Source: Pleurodeles waltl
Taxonomy: Eukaryota > Chordata > Amphibia > Caudata > Salamandridae
DNA: 64,000 nt
Assembly (NCBI RefSeq): GCF_031143425.1
Contig: NC_090438.1
Location: 753,141,823 to 753,205,822 of the forward strand
Reading direction: 5' to 3'
Position numbers and translations under genes: made by a program
The notes under the pieces: model-generated
Database searches by the model: none
What the model was told of the DNA's origin: nothing
Seen by the model: the letters and a program-made list of their open reading frames with translations, nothing else
Shown: positions 45,422 to 56,206 of the stretch, one piece after another
Layout: each line of letters begins with the position of its first letter
How positions within the stretch are numbered: position 1 is the stretch's first letter

Positions 45422-45517
45422 TTTAGAAAGTGAGCATTTCTCTGCACTTAAAATCCATCAATAGCTTACAGCCTGTCACCAATCAACGTCTGGTCTGGGC
45501 TGGTTGGCGGCTTCCTT
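45422..45517 (+). repeat. 96-bp direct duplication at the LINE 5' junction
   Basis: 45422-45517 repeats 44864-44959 of the same host repeat (TTTAGAAAGTGAGCATTTCT ... GGCGGCTTCCTT) with about three differences. It sits exactly between the broken end of the host repeat and the first LINE monomer. Confidence 0.85.
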
Positions 45518-45740
45518 TGACCCAAGGGTAGGTCGCTCCCCCTGCAGCTCCTCCAGCTCCTCCAGGTTCCTGAGACCTACCTCGCAGTAAGTACCCCCCA
45601 CCTCCCAGCCCCTCGCCCTGCCCCACGCTACTCACCCTCTCTCCTGCTTCTTTTCTTCCTCTCTGTTCTTCCTCCTCGCTCCTCTTCTGTAATCTTCTTC
45701 TGTACTCTTCTTTTCCCCGACTTCTCTCTTCATCTGTGTG

Positions 45741-45750
45741 CTTCTCAGCC
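45741..45750 (+). promoter_or_regulatory. Acceptor-like splice motif, repeated in each monomer
   Basis: A long pyrimidine run ends in GTGCTTCTCAG|CC (AG at 45747-45748), preceded by a donor-like A|GTAAGT at 45587 in the same monomer. Equivalent pairs occur in the other monomers. Whether they are used is unknown. Confidence 0.4.
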
Positions 45751-46423
45751 TCTCCTGTCGCCTCTCTTCTTCTTCATCTTCTTCTGTGGTCTTCTGCCTC
45801 CTGTTCTTCGTCTTCTGTATCTTCTTCTGTGATCTTCTGTCTTCTGCTTCTTCGTCCTCTGTCTTCTGTTCTTCATCTTCTGTTCTTCTGTCTTCTGTTC
45901 TTCTGCTTTCTTCGACCTCCGTCTTCTGTTCTTCCCGCACCTGCCCTCCTGCTCCTGTCTCATCTCCCTCCCTCACTCGCCTCCCCCTCTCTATCACCCC
46001 TATCTACCCCGTTCGCTATCTGCCTCCCTCACTCCTCCTATCTACCTATCTCACTATCTATCTCCCTCACTCACCACCTCCTCCTATCTACCTATTTCTC
46101 TATCTCTCCACCTATTTCTCTATCTCTCCCCCCCTTCCCGCCACCCCCTCTGTTACCTATCTTCCTATCCTCTCACTCTACCTCTCACCCACCTCTACAA
46201 CCCCCCCTCCCCTATCTTCCCAACCCTACTCCTATCTCTCTCCCTAATCTCCTAAACTTCCTAACACTCACCCCCCTACACCCTTAAACACCCCTCCCCC
46301 AGCTCTTCTCACTCTACCTGTCCCCCCCTCCCTCCCGCTTTCCCCGCTGCGACCTCCTGCACGCCCCCGCCCCCCAGCTCCCATTCGCCCCCAGCTGACC
46401 CCTCCCCCCCCCTCCTCCCTCTT

Positions 46424-46450
46424 ATGGCGGCAGCTGCGCGACAGTGGTAG
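46424..46450 (+). other. Eight-codon mini-ORF, present in seven monomers
   Basis: ATG GCG GCA GCT GCG CGA CAG TGG TAG at 46424-46450. The same frame and length recur with ATG at 47359, 48326, 49278, 50213, 51173 and 52109; the second codon is GCG or GAG. In monomer 8 the corresponding ATG (53065) is the LINE start, where the sequence diverges after GCGCGAC. The ATGGCGGC context resembles a YY1-type site and a TISU-like initiator. Confidence 0.75.
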
Positions 46451-49400
46451 CGACCCTTGACCCAAGGGTAGGTCGCTCCCCCTGCCGCTGCAGCTCCTCC
46501 AGGTTCCTGAGACCTACCTTGCAGTAAGTACCCCCCACCTCCCAGCCCCTCGCCCTGCCCCGCGCTACTCACCCTCTCTCCTGCTCCTGCTTCTTTTCTT
46601 CCTCTCTGTGCTTCCTCCTCGTTCCTCTTCTGTAATCTTCTTCTGTACTCTTCTTTTCCCCGTCTTCTCTCTTCATCTGTGTGCTTCTCAGCCTCTCCTG
46701 TCGCCTCTCTTCTTCTTCATCTTCTTCTGTGGTCTTCTGCCTTCTGTTCTTCGTCTTCTGTATCTTCTTCTGTGATCTTCTGTCTTCTGCTTCTTCGTCC
46801 TCTGTCTTCTGTCTTCTGTTCTTCATCTTCTGTTCTTCTGTCTTCTGTTCTTCTGCTTTCTTCGTCCTCCGTCTTCTGTTCTTCCCGCGCCTGCCTCATC
46901 TCCCTCCCTCATTCGCCTCCCCCTCTCTATCACCCCTATCTACCCCGTTCGCTATCTGCCTCTCTCACTCCTCCTATCTACCTATCTCTCTATCTCACTA
47001 TCTATCTCCCTCACTCACTACCTCCTCCTATCTACCTATTTCTCTATCTCTCCACCTATTTCTCTATCTCTCCCCCCCTTCCCGCCACCCCCTCTGTTAC
47101 CTATCTTCCTAGCCTCTCACTCTACCTCTCACCCTCACCCACCTCTACAACCCCCCCTCCCCTATCTTCCCAACCCTACTCCTATCTCTCTCCCTAATCT
47201 CCTAAACTTCCTAACACTCACCCCCCACCCCCCTCCACCCTTAAACCCCCTTCCCCTAGCTCTTCTCACTCTACCTGCCCCCCCCTCCCGCTTTCCCGCC
47301 GCGACCTCCTGCACGCCCCCAGCTCCCATTCGCCCCCAGCTGACCCCTCCTCCCTTTTATGGAGGCCGCTGCGCGACAGTGGTAGCGACCCTTGACCCAA
47401 GGGTAGGTCGCTCCCCCTGCCGCTGCAGCTCCTCCAGCTCCACCAGGTTCCTGAGACCTACCTCGCAGTAAGTACCCCCCACCTCCCAGCCCCTCGCCCT
47501 GCCCCGCGCTACTCACCCTCTCTCCTGCTCCTTTTCTTCCTCTCTGTTCTTCCTCCTCGCTCCTCTTCTGTAATCTTCTTCTCTACTCTTCTTTTCCCCG
47601 TCTTCTCTCTTCATCCGTGTGCTTCTCAGCCTCTCCTGTCGCCTCTCTTCTTCTTCATCTTCTTCTGTGGTCTTCTGCCTTCTGTTCTTCGTGTTCTGTA
47701 TCTTCTTCTGTGATCTTCTGTCTTCTGCTTCTTCGTCCTCTGTCTTCTGTCTTCTGTTCTTCATCTTCTGTTCTTCTGTTCTTCTGTCTTCTGTTCTTCT
47801 GCTTTCTTCGTCCTCCGTCTCCTGTTCTTCCCGCGCCTGCCCTCCTGCTCCTGTCTCATCTCCCTCCCTCACTCGCCTCCCCCTCTCTATCACCCCTATC
47901 TACCCCGTTCGCTATCTGCCTCCCTCACTCCTCCTATCTACCTATCTCTCTATCTCATTATCTATCTCACTCACTCACCACCTCCTCCTATCTACCTATT
48001 TCTCTATCTCTCCACCTATTTCTCTATCTCTCCCCCGCTTCCCGCCACCCCCTCTGTTACCTATCTTACTATCCTCTCACTCTACCTCTCACCCTCACCC
48101 ACCTCTACAACCCCCCCTCCCCTATCTTCCCAAACCTACTCCTATCTCTCTCCCTAATCTCCTAAACTTCCTAACACTCACCCCTCTCCACCCTTAAAAC
48201 CCCCTCCCCCAGCTCTTCTCACTCTACCTGTCCCCCCCTCCCTCCCGCTTTCCCGCCGCGACCTCCTGCACGCCCCCAGCTCCCATTCGCCCCCAGCTGA
48301 CCGCTCCCCCCCCCCCCTCCCTCTTATGGCGGCCGCAGCGCGACAGTGGTAGCGACCCTTGACCCAAGCTTAGGTCGCTCCCCCTGCAGCTCCTCCAGCT
48401 CCTCCAGGTTCCTGAGACCTACCTCGCAGTAAGTACCCCCCACCTCCCAGCCCCTCGCCCTGCCCCGCGCTACTCATCCTCTCTCCTGCTCCTGCTTCTT
48501 TTCTTCCTCTCTGTTCTTCCTCCTCGCTCCTCTTCTGTAATCTTCTTCTGTACTCTTCTTTTCCCCGTCTTCTCTCTTCATCTGTGTGCTTCTCAGCCTC
48601 TCCTGTCGCCTCTCTTCTTCTTCATCTTCTTCTGTGGTCTTCTGCCTTCTGTTCTTCGTCTTCTGTATCTTCTTCTGTGATCTTCTGTCTTCTGCTTCTT
48701 CGTCCTCTGTCTTCTGTCTTCTGTTCTTCATCTTCTGTTCTTCTGTCTTCTGTTCTTCTGCTTTCTTCGACCTCCGTCTTCTGTTCTTCCCGCACCTGCC
48801 CTCCTGCTCCTGTCTCATCTCCCTCCCTCACTCGCCTCCCCCTCTCTATCACCCCTATCTACCCCGTTCGCTATCTGCCTCCCTCACTCCTCCTATCTAC
48901 CTATCTCACTATCTATCTCCCTCACTCACCACCTCCTCCTATCTACCTATTTCTCTATCTCTCCACCTATTTCTCTATCTCTCCCCCCCTTCCCGCCACC
49001 CCCTCTGTTACCTATCTTCCTATCCTCTCACTCTACCTCTCACCCACCTCTACAACCCCCCCTCCCCTATCTTCCCAACCCTACTCCTATCTCTCTCCCT
49101 AATCTCCTAAACTTCCTAACACTCACCCCCCTACACCCTTAAACACCCCTCCCCCAGCTCTTCTCACTCTACCTGTCCCCCCCCTCCCTCCCGCTTTCCC
49201 GCTGCGACCTCCTGCACGCCCCCGCCCCCCAGCTCCCATTCGCCCCCAGCTGACCCCTCCCCCCCCTCCTCCCTCTTATGGCGCCAGCTGCGCGACAGTG
49301 GTAGCGACCCTTGACCCAAGGGTAGGTCGCTCCCCCTGCCGCTGCAGCTCCTCCAGGTTCCTGAGACCTACCTTGCAGTAAGTACCCCCCACCTCCCAGC

Positions 49401-52400
49401 CCCTCGCCCTGCCCCGCGCTACTCACCCTCTCTCCTGCTCCTGCTTCTTTTCTTCCTCTCTGTGCTTCCTCCTCGCTCCTCTTCTGTAATCTTCTTCTGT
49501 ACTCTTCTTTTCCCCGTCTTCTCTCTTCATCTGTGTGCTTCTCAGCCTCTCCTGTCGCCTCTCTTCTTCTTCATCTTCTTCTGTGGTCTTCTGCCTTCTG
49601 TTCTTCGTCTTCTGTATCTTCTTCTGTGATCTTCTGTCTTCTGCTTCTTCGTCCTCTGTCTTCTGTCTTCTGTTCTTCATCTTCTGTTCTTCTGTCTTCT
49701 GTTCTTCTGCTTTCTTCGTCCTCCGTCTTCTGTTCTTCCCGCGCCTGCCTCATCTCCCTCCCTCATTCGCCTCCCCCTCTCTATCACCCCTATCTACCCC
49801 GTTCGCTATCTGCCTCTCTCACTCCTCCTATCTACCTATCTCTCTATCTCACTATCTATCTCCCTCACTCACTACCTCCTCCTATCTACCTATTTCTCTA
49901 TCTCTCCACCTATTTCTCTATCTCTCCCCCCCTTCCCGCCACCCCCTCTGTTACCTATCTTCCTAGCCTCTCACTCTACCTCTCACCCTCACCCACCTCT
50001 ACAACCCCCCCTCCCCTATCTTCCCAACCCTACTCCTATCTCTCTCCCTAATCTCCTAAACTTCCTAACACTCACCCCCCACCCCCCTCCACCCTTAAAC
50101 CCCCTTCCCCTAGCTCTTCTCACTCTACCTGCCCCCCCCTCCCGCTTTCCCGCCGCGACCTCCTGCACGCCCCCAGCTCCCATTCGCCCCCAGCTGACCC
50201 CTCCTCCCTTTTATGGAGGCCGCTGCGCGACAGTGGTAGCGACCCTTGACCCAAGGGTAGGTCGCTCCCCCTGCCGCTGCAGCTCCTCCAGCTCCACCAG
50301 GTTCCTGAGACCTACCTCGCAGTAAGTACTCCCAGCCCCTCGCCCTGCCCCGCGCTACTCACCCTCTCTCCTGCTCCTTTTCTTCCTCTCTGTTCTTCCT
50401 CCTCGCTCCTCTTCTGTAATCTTCTTCTCTACTCTTCTTTTCCCCGTCTTCTCTCTTCATCCGTGTGCTTCTCAGCCTCTCCTGTCGCCTCTCTTCTTCT
50501 TCATCTTCTTCTGTGGTCTTCTGCCTTCTGTTCTTCGTGTTCTGTATCTTCTTCTGTGATCTTCTGTCTTCTGCTTCTTCGTCCTCTGTCTTCTGTCTTC
50601 TGTTCTTCATCTTCTGTTCTTCTGTTCTTCTGTCTTCTGTTCTTCTGCTTTCTTCGTCCTCCGTCTCCTGTGCTTCCCGCGCCTGCCCTCCTGCTCCTGT
50701 CTCATCTCCCTCCCTCACTCGCCTCCCCCTCTCTATCACCCCTATCTACCCCGTTCGCTATCTGCCTCCCTCACTCCTCCTATCTACCTATCTCTCTATC
50801 TCATTATCTATCTCACTCACTCACCACCTCCTCCTATCTACCTATTTCTCTATCTCTCCACCTATTTCTCTATCTCTCCCCCGCTTCCCGCCACCCCCTC
50901 TGTTACCTATCTTCCTATCCTCTCACTCTACCTCTCACCCTCACCCACCTCTACAACCCCCCCTCCCCTATCTTCCCAAACCTACTCCTATCTCTCTCCC
51001 TAATCTCCTAAACTTCCTAACACTCACCCCTCTCCACCCTTAAAACCCCCTCCCCCAGCTCTTCTCACTCTACCTGTCCCCCCCTCCCTCCCGCTTTCCC
51101 GCCGCGACCTCCTGCACGCCCCCAGCTCCCATTCGCCCCCAGCTGACCGCTCCCCCCCCCCCCCTCCCTCTTATGGCGGCCGCAGCGCGACAGTGGTAGC
51201 GACCCTTGACCCAAGCTTAGGTCGCTCCCCCTGCAGCTCCTCCAGCTCCTCCAGGTTCCTGAGACCTACCTCGCAGTAAGTACCCCCCACCTCCCAGCCC
51301 CTCGCCCTGCCCCGCGCTACTCACCCTCTCTCCTGCTCCTGCTTCTTTTCTTCCTCTCTGTTCTTCCTCCTCGCTCCTCTTCTGTAATCTTCTTCTGTAC
51401 TCTTCTTTTCCCCGTCTTCTCTCTTCATCTGTGTGCTTCTCAGCCTCTCCTGTCGCCTCTCTTCTTCTTCATCTTCTTCTGTGGTCTTCTGCCTTCTGTT
51501 CTTCGTCTTCTGTATCTTCTTCTGTGATCTTCTGTCTTCTGCTTCTTCGTCCTCTGTCTTCTGTCCTTCATCTTCTGTTCTTCTGTCTTCTGTTCTTCTG
51601 CGTTCTTCGTCCTCCGTCTTCTGTTCTTCCCGCGCCTGCCCTCCTGCTCCTGTCTCATCTCCCTCCCTCACTCGCCTCCCCCTCTCTATCACCCCTATCT
51701 ACCCCGTTCGCTATCTGCCTCCCTCACTCCTCCTATCTACCTATCTCTCTATCTCACTATCTATCTCCCTCACTCACCACCTCCTCCTATCTACCTATTT
51801 CTCTATCTCTCCACCTATTTCTCTATCTCTCCCCCCCTTCCCGCCACCCCCTCTGTTACCTATCTTCCTATCCTCTCACTCTACCTCTCACCCTCACCCA
51901 CCTCTACAACCCCTCTCCCCTATCTTCCCAACCCTACTCCTATCTCTCTCCCTAATCTCCTAAACTTCCTAACACTCACCCCCCTCCACCCTTAAACCCC
52001 CCTCTCCCAGCTCTTCTCACTCTACCTGTCCTCCCCTCCCTCCCGCTTTCCCGCCGCGACCTCCTGCACGCCCCCGCCCCCAGCTGACCCCTCCCCCCCC
52101 TCCCTCTTATGGCGGCCGCTGCGCGACAGTGGTAGTGACCCTTGACCCAAGGGGAGGTCGCTCCCCCTGCCGCTGCAGCTCCTCCAGCTCCTCCAGGTTC
52201 CTGAGACCTACCTCGCAGTAAGTACCCCCCACCTCCCAGCCCCTCGCCCTGCCCCGCGCTACTCACCCTCTCTCCTGCTCCTGCTTCTTTTCTTCCTCTC
52301 TGTTCTTCCTCCTCGCTCCTCTTCTGTAATCTTCTTCTGTACTCTTCTTTTCTCCGTCTTCTCTCTTCATCTGTGTGCTTCTCAGCCTCTACTGTCGCCT

Positions 52401-53064
52401 CTCTTCTTCTTCATCTTCTTCTGTGGTCTTCTGTATCTTCTTCTGTGATCTTCTGTCTTCTGCTTCTTCGTCCTCTGTCTTCTGTCTTCTGTTCTTCATC
52501 TTCTGTTCTTCTGTTCTTCTGTCTTCTGTTCTTCTGCTTTCTTCGTCCTCCGTCTTCTGTTCTTCCCGCGCCTGCCCTCCTGCTCCTGTCTCATCTCCCT
52601 CCCTCACTCGCCTCCCCCTCTCTATCACCCCTATCTACCCCGTTCGCTATCTGCCTCCCTCACTCCTCCTATCTACCTATCTCTCTATCTCACTATCTAT
52701 CTCCCTCACTCACCACCTCCTCCTATCTACCTATTTCTCTATCTCTCCACCTATTTCTCTATCTCTCCCCCCCTTCCCGCCTCCCCCTCTGTTACCTATC
52801 TTCCTATCCTCTCACTCTACCTCTCACCCTCACCCACCTCTACAACCCCCCCTCCCCTATCTTCCCAACCCTACTCCTATCTCTCTCCCTAATCTCCTAA
52901 ACTTCCTAACACTCACCCCCCTCCACCCTTAAACCCCCCTCCCCCAGCTCTTCTCACTCTACCTGTCCCCCCTTCCCTCCCGCTTTCCCGCCGCGACCTC
53001 CTGCACGCCCCCGCCCCCCAGCTCCCATTCGCCCCCAGCTGACCCTCCCCCCCTCCTCCCGCTT

Positions 53065-56000
53065 ATGGTGGCCGCTGCGCGACTGCGTGCAGTGGGCGCG
53101 CCAGAGGCAAGCCCGTCTGCGCCCGTCCGCGCCTGGCCCGCGCCCAGCGCCACGACCCCTGGTCCCCAGCTCTCCCAAACCCCGCTGCTCCGCTACGACC
53201 CCATCGCTCTCCACGCCCTCAACCCAGGGCGCTCCAACACCTGCTTCCAAGCTCACCCCAAACGCACCCATGGACCCTTCGCCTGCAACTCCTGCAAACG
53301 CATCTTCCACCACGCAACTACCACGACCACCAGCCCACGCGCCATCAACCACCTCAAGTGCATCCTGGTCAACGCTCGATCTGTCCACAAGCACGCAGTT
53401 GAACTCTGGGACCTCCTGGACTCCACAGCACCGGACGTCACCTTCATCACGGAGACCTGGATGAACGCCTCTTTGGCCCCAGACATCGCCACTGGCATCC
53501 CCGAAGGCTACAAGATTTCCAGAAAAGACCGCACCAACCAAGTAGGAGGAGGTATCGCCATTGTCTTCAAAGACTCCATCAGTGTCACCACCTCCACCGA
53601 AGACACCCCCCTCGCCGCTGAACACCTGCATTTCCAGATTCGCACCGACCCCAGGACCACCCTCAGAGGATCCCTCGTATACCGTCGCCCCGGACCGCGC
53701 GCCCCTTTCAGCGACTCCATCGCCGACTTCGTCTCCCCGCACGCCCTCGCCTCACCGGACTACATCTTCCTAGGCGACCTCAACTTCCATCTGGAACAAA
53801 ACAACGACCCCAACACCACCGCCCTGCTCGACAACCTCGCCAACCTCGGCCTCAAGCAACTGGTGAACGCCGCCACCCACATCGCCGGACACACGCTTGA
53901 CCCTATCTTCTCCGCCAGCAAACACGTCTTCTTCAGCCACACCTCCGCTCTACACTGGACCGACCACAGGTGTGTACATTTCACATTCCGACGCGAGACC
54001 CGCCATCTCCGCACTCAACCCATCCCTCGTCGACAGTGGAACAAAATCCCCGAAGAGCAACTCTTCTCTGCACTCGCCGTCAACCAACCTACCCTCACCA
54101 CCGACCCCAACGTCGCAGCCCTCAGCCTCTCGAACTGGATCTCCAACTGCGCAGACAACCTTGCTCCCCTCAGACGCACGCATCAACATGCCACCATCAA
54201 AAAACCTCTCTGGTTCTCTGACACCCTCAAAGAATCGAAGAAAACATGTCGCGCCCTCGAGAAGGCCTGGCGCAAGGACCACACCGCCGACAACATGACC
54301 GCCCTCAAAAACGCAACCGGCGAACACCACCACCTGATCCGCGCAGCCAAAAGGAACTTTTTCACCGACAGACTGGACAAAAACAGCCACAACAGCAGAG
54401 AACTTTTCAGCATCATCAAAGAGTTCTCCAACCCCAACGCCGTCACGCCCTCCCAAGACTTGTGCAACTCCCTTGCCACCTTCTTCCATCGCAAGATCAG
54501 CGACCTCCATGACAGCTTCGGACACCAGACCCAACCAAGCATCACCGAACCCACACCCCCGGCCATCACCCTCAACGACTGAACCCACATCAACACTGAA
54601 GAAACCAAAACCACCATGAACTCTATCCACTCCGGCGCCCCATCGGACCCCTGCCCTCACTTCATCTTCAATAAAGCCGACGACATCATCGCCCCGCACC
54701 TCCAGGCCGTCATCAACTCTTCTTTTTCTTCTGCTACCTTCCCCGAAAGCTGGAAACATGCCGAAGTCAACGCCCTACTAAAGAAACCTACGGCTGACCC
54801 TAGCGACCTGAAAAACTTCTGCCCCATCTCGCTCCTCCCCTTCCTTGCCAAGGTAATAGAGAAGACCGTCAACAAACAGCTTACCACCTTCCTGGAAGAC
54901 AACAACCTGCTCGACCCTTCACAAACCGGATTCCGAACCAACCACAGCACTGAAACCGCCCTCATCTCAGTCACAGACGACATCAGAACCCTGATGGACA
55001 ACAGTGAAACAGTCGCCCTCATCCTCCTCGACCTCCCGGCTGCCTTCGACACAGTCTGTCACCGCACCCTAATAACCCGCCTCCGCTCCACCGGGATCCA
55101 AGGCCAGGCCCTGGACTGGATTGCCTCCTTCCTCTCAAACCGATCTCAAAGAGTTTACCTCCCACCGTTTCGCTCAGACCCCACCGAGATCATCTGCGGC
55201 ATACCTCAAGGCTCATCGCTCAGCCCGACACTCTTCAATGTCTACATGAGCCCCCTCGCCGACATCGTACGCAAGCACAACATCATCATCACCTCCTACG
55301 CCGACGACACCCAACTTATACTCTCCCTCACCAAGGACCCCGCCAGCGCCAAGACCAACCTACAAGAGGGTATGAAGGACGTCGCAGATTGGATGAGGCT
55401 CAGCCGCCTAAAGCTGAACTCGGGCAAAATGGAAGTCCTTATCCTCGGCAACACCCCGTCCGCTTGGGACAACTCCTGGTGACCCACGGCCCTCGGCACT
55501 GCACAGACCCCCTCAGACCACGCCCGCAACCTCGGCTTCATATTGGACCCTCTTCTCACCATGACCAAGCAAGTCAACGCCGTGTCCTCCGCCTGCTTCC
55601 GCATGCTCCGCAAGATCTTCCACTGGATCCCCGCCGACACTAGAAAAACCGTGACCCACGCCCTCGTCACGAGCCGCCTGGACTACGGCAACACCCTCTA
55701 TGCTGGGACCACCGCTAAACTCCAAAAACGCCTGCAACGTATTCAAAACGCCTCGGCCCGCCTCATCCTCGACGTACCCCGCAACAGCCACATCTCCACA
55801 CACCTGAGACACCTGCATTGGCTCCCAGTCAGCAAAAGGATCACCTTCCGACTTCTCACCCACGCACACAAAGCCCTCCACAACAAGGGACCGGAATACC
55901 TCAACCGTCGCCTCAGCTTCTACGCCCCCACCCGTCTCCTCTGTTCCTCTGGCCTCGCGCTCGCTGCCGTCCCTCGCATCCGCCGCTCCACGGCGGGTGG

Positions 56001-56121
56001 GAGGTCCTTCTCCTTCCTGGCAGCCAAGACCTGGAACACCCTCCCCACCAGCCTCAGGACCACCCAGGACCACTCCGCATTCCGGAGACTCCTCAAAACC
56101 TGGCTTTTCGAGCAGCAGTAA
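53065..56121 (+). pseudogene. L2-like LINE ORF2: endonuclease plus reverse transcriptase, two in-frame TGA
   Basis: One frame of 1018 codons from ATG 53065 to TAA 56119. An N-terminal Pro/Ala-rich part has a CNSCKRIFHH cluster (residues ~74-84). The AP-like endonuclease (residues ~97-310) shows ILVNARSVHK, TETW (Glu130), FLGDLNFH (Asp238, Asn240) and TDHR (Asp300, His301). The RT has LLPFLAKVIEKTVNKQL, ILLDLPAAFDTVCH, GIPQGSSLSPTLFN and the catalytic YADD (residues 745-748). The C-terminal part has SRLDYGNTLYAG and HLRHLHWLPVSKRI. TGA at 54580-54582 (codon 506) and 55480-55482 (codon 806) break an otherwise open frame; the truncated copy at 27466-29184 has TGG at the first site. In an intact element the protein nicks the target and reverse-transcribes the RNA in place. 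The L2 clade is inferred from the domain layout and 3' end; CR1 is the alternative. Confidence 0.85.
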
Positions 56122-56206
56122 CGCCCCCTTCCCCCTAGCGCCTTGAAACCTGCACGGGTGAGTAGCGCGCTTTATAAATGTTAATGATTTGATTTGATTT
56201 GATTTT
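56122..56206 (+). other. LINE 3' UTR and (GATTT)n tail
   Basis: A very short 3' UTR contains CGCCTTGAAACCTGCACGGG, then GTGAGTAGCGCGCTTTATAA, then a run of GATTT repeats (about 56185-56206). The truncated copy ends the same way at 29140-29184. A conserved GCGCTTTATAAATG hairpin-like end with a 5-bp repeat tail is typical of L2-type LINEs. Confidence 0.8.

Larger units (their letters stand above)
45517..51205 (+). repeat. Higher-order duplication: monomers 1-3 and 4-6
   Basis: Shared variants pair monomer 1 with 4 (CGACCTCCGTC and CCCGCACCTGCC), 2 with 5 (CCTGCCTCATCTC, ATTCGCC, and both 935 bp with TTTTATGGAGGCC), and 3 with 6 (TCTTCTCTACTC and CGTCTCCTGT). The period is 2842-2854 bp. Monomers 4 and 7 share the start variant CAAGCTTAGG, while 7 lacks the rest of the type-1 variants, so the duplication boundary lies inside monomers 4 and 7. 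Confidence 0.8.
45517..53083 (+). repeat. Array of eight ~945-bp monomers forming the 5' end of a LINE
   Basis: Monomers start with TTGACCCAAG at 45517, 46457, 47392, 48359, 49311, 50246, 51206 and 52142 (lengths 940, 935, 967, 952, 935, 960, 936 and about 942). Each has the same parts in order. First is a GACCCAAG(G/C)(G/T)(T/G)AGGTCGC box, then CAGCTCCTCCAG, then a donor-like CGCAGTAAGTAC. Next come a TCTTCTG-rich tract with an acceptor-like GTGCTTCTCAG, a CTATCTAC/CTCTCC tract, and TTCCCGCCGCGACCTCCTGC. The monomer ends with TTATGGCGGCCGCTGCGCGAC. The plus strand is almost all C and T. The eighth monomer runs into the LINE start codon at 53065. The Ser/Leu/Phe-rich and Arg/Glu-rich ORFs across it are compositional. 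The likely role is an internal promoter, by analogy with rodent L1 monomers. Confidence 0.9.

Noticed and set aside
45236..45424. Possible host exon (Cys/Leu-rich ORF 45207-45464)
   Set aside because: It lies in the interspersed repeat whose other half follows the LINE; no splice context.
45632..53000. Many overlapping ORFs of 60-192 codons (Ser/Leu/Phe-rich on plus, Arg/Lys/Glu-rich on minus)
   Set aside because: They repeat with the monomers and follow from the pyrimidine-only composition; no domain, and the same strings recur in several frames.
52954..53742. Minus-strand 262-codon ORF and others opposite the LINE
   Set aside because: They are antisense to the GC-rich LINE ORF and monomer 8, have no domain, and are explained by the codon bias of the plus strand.
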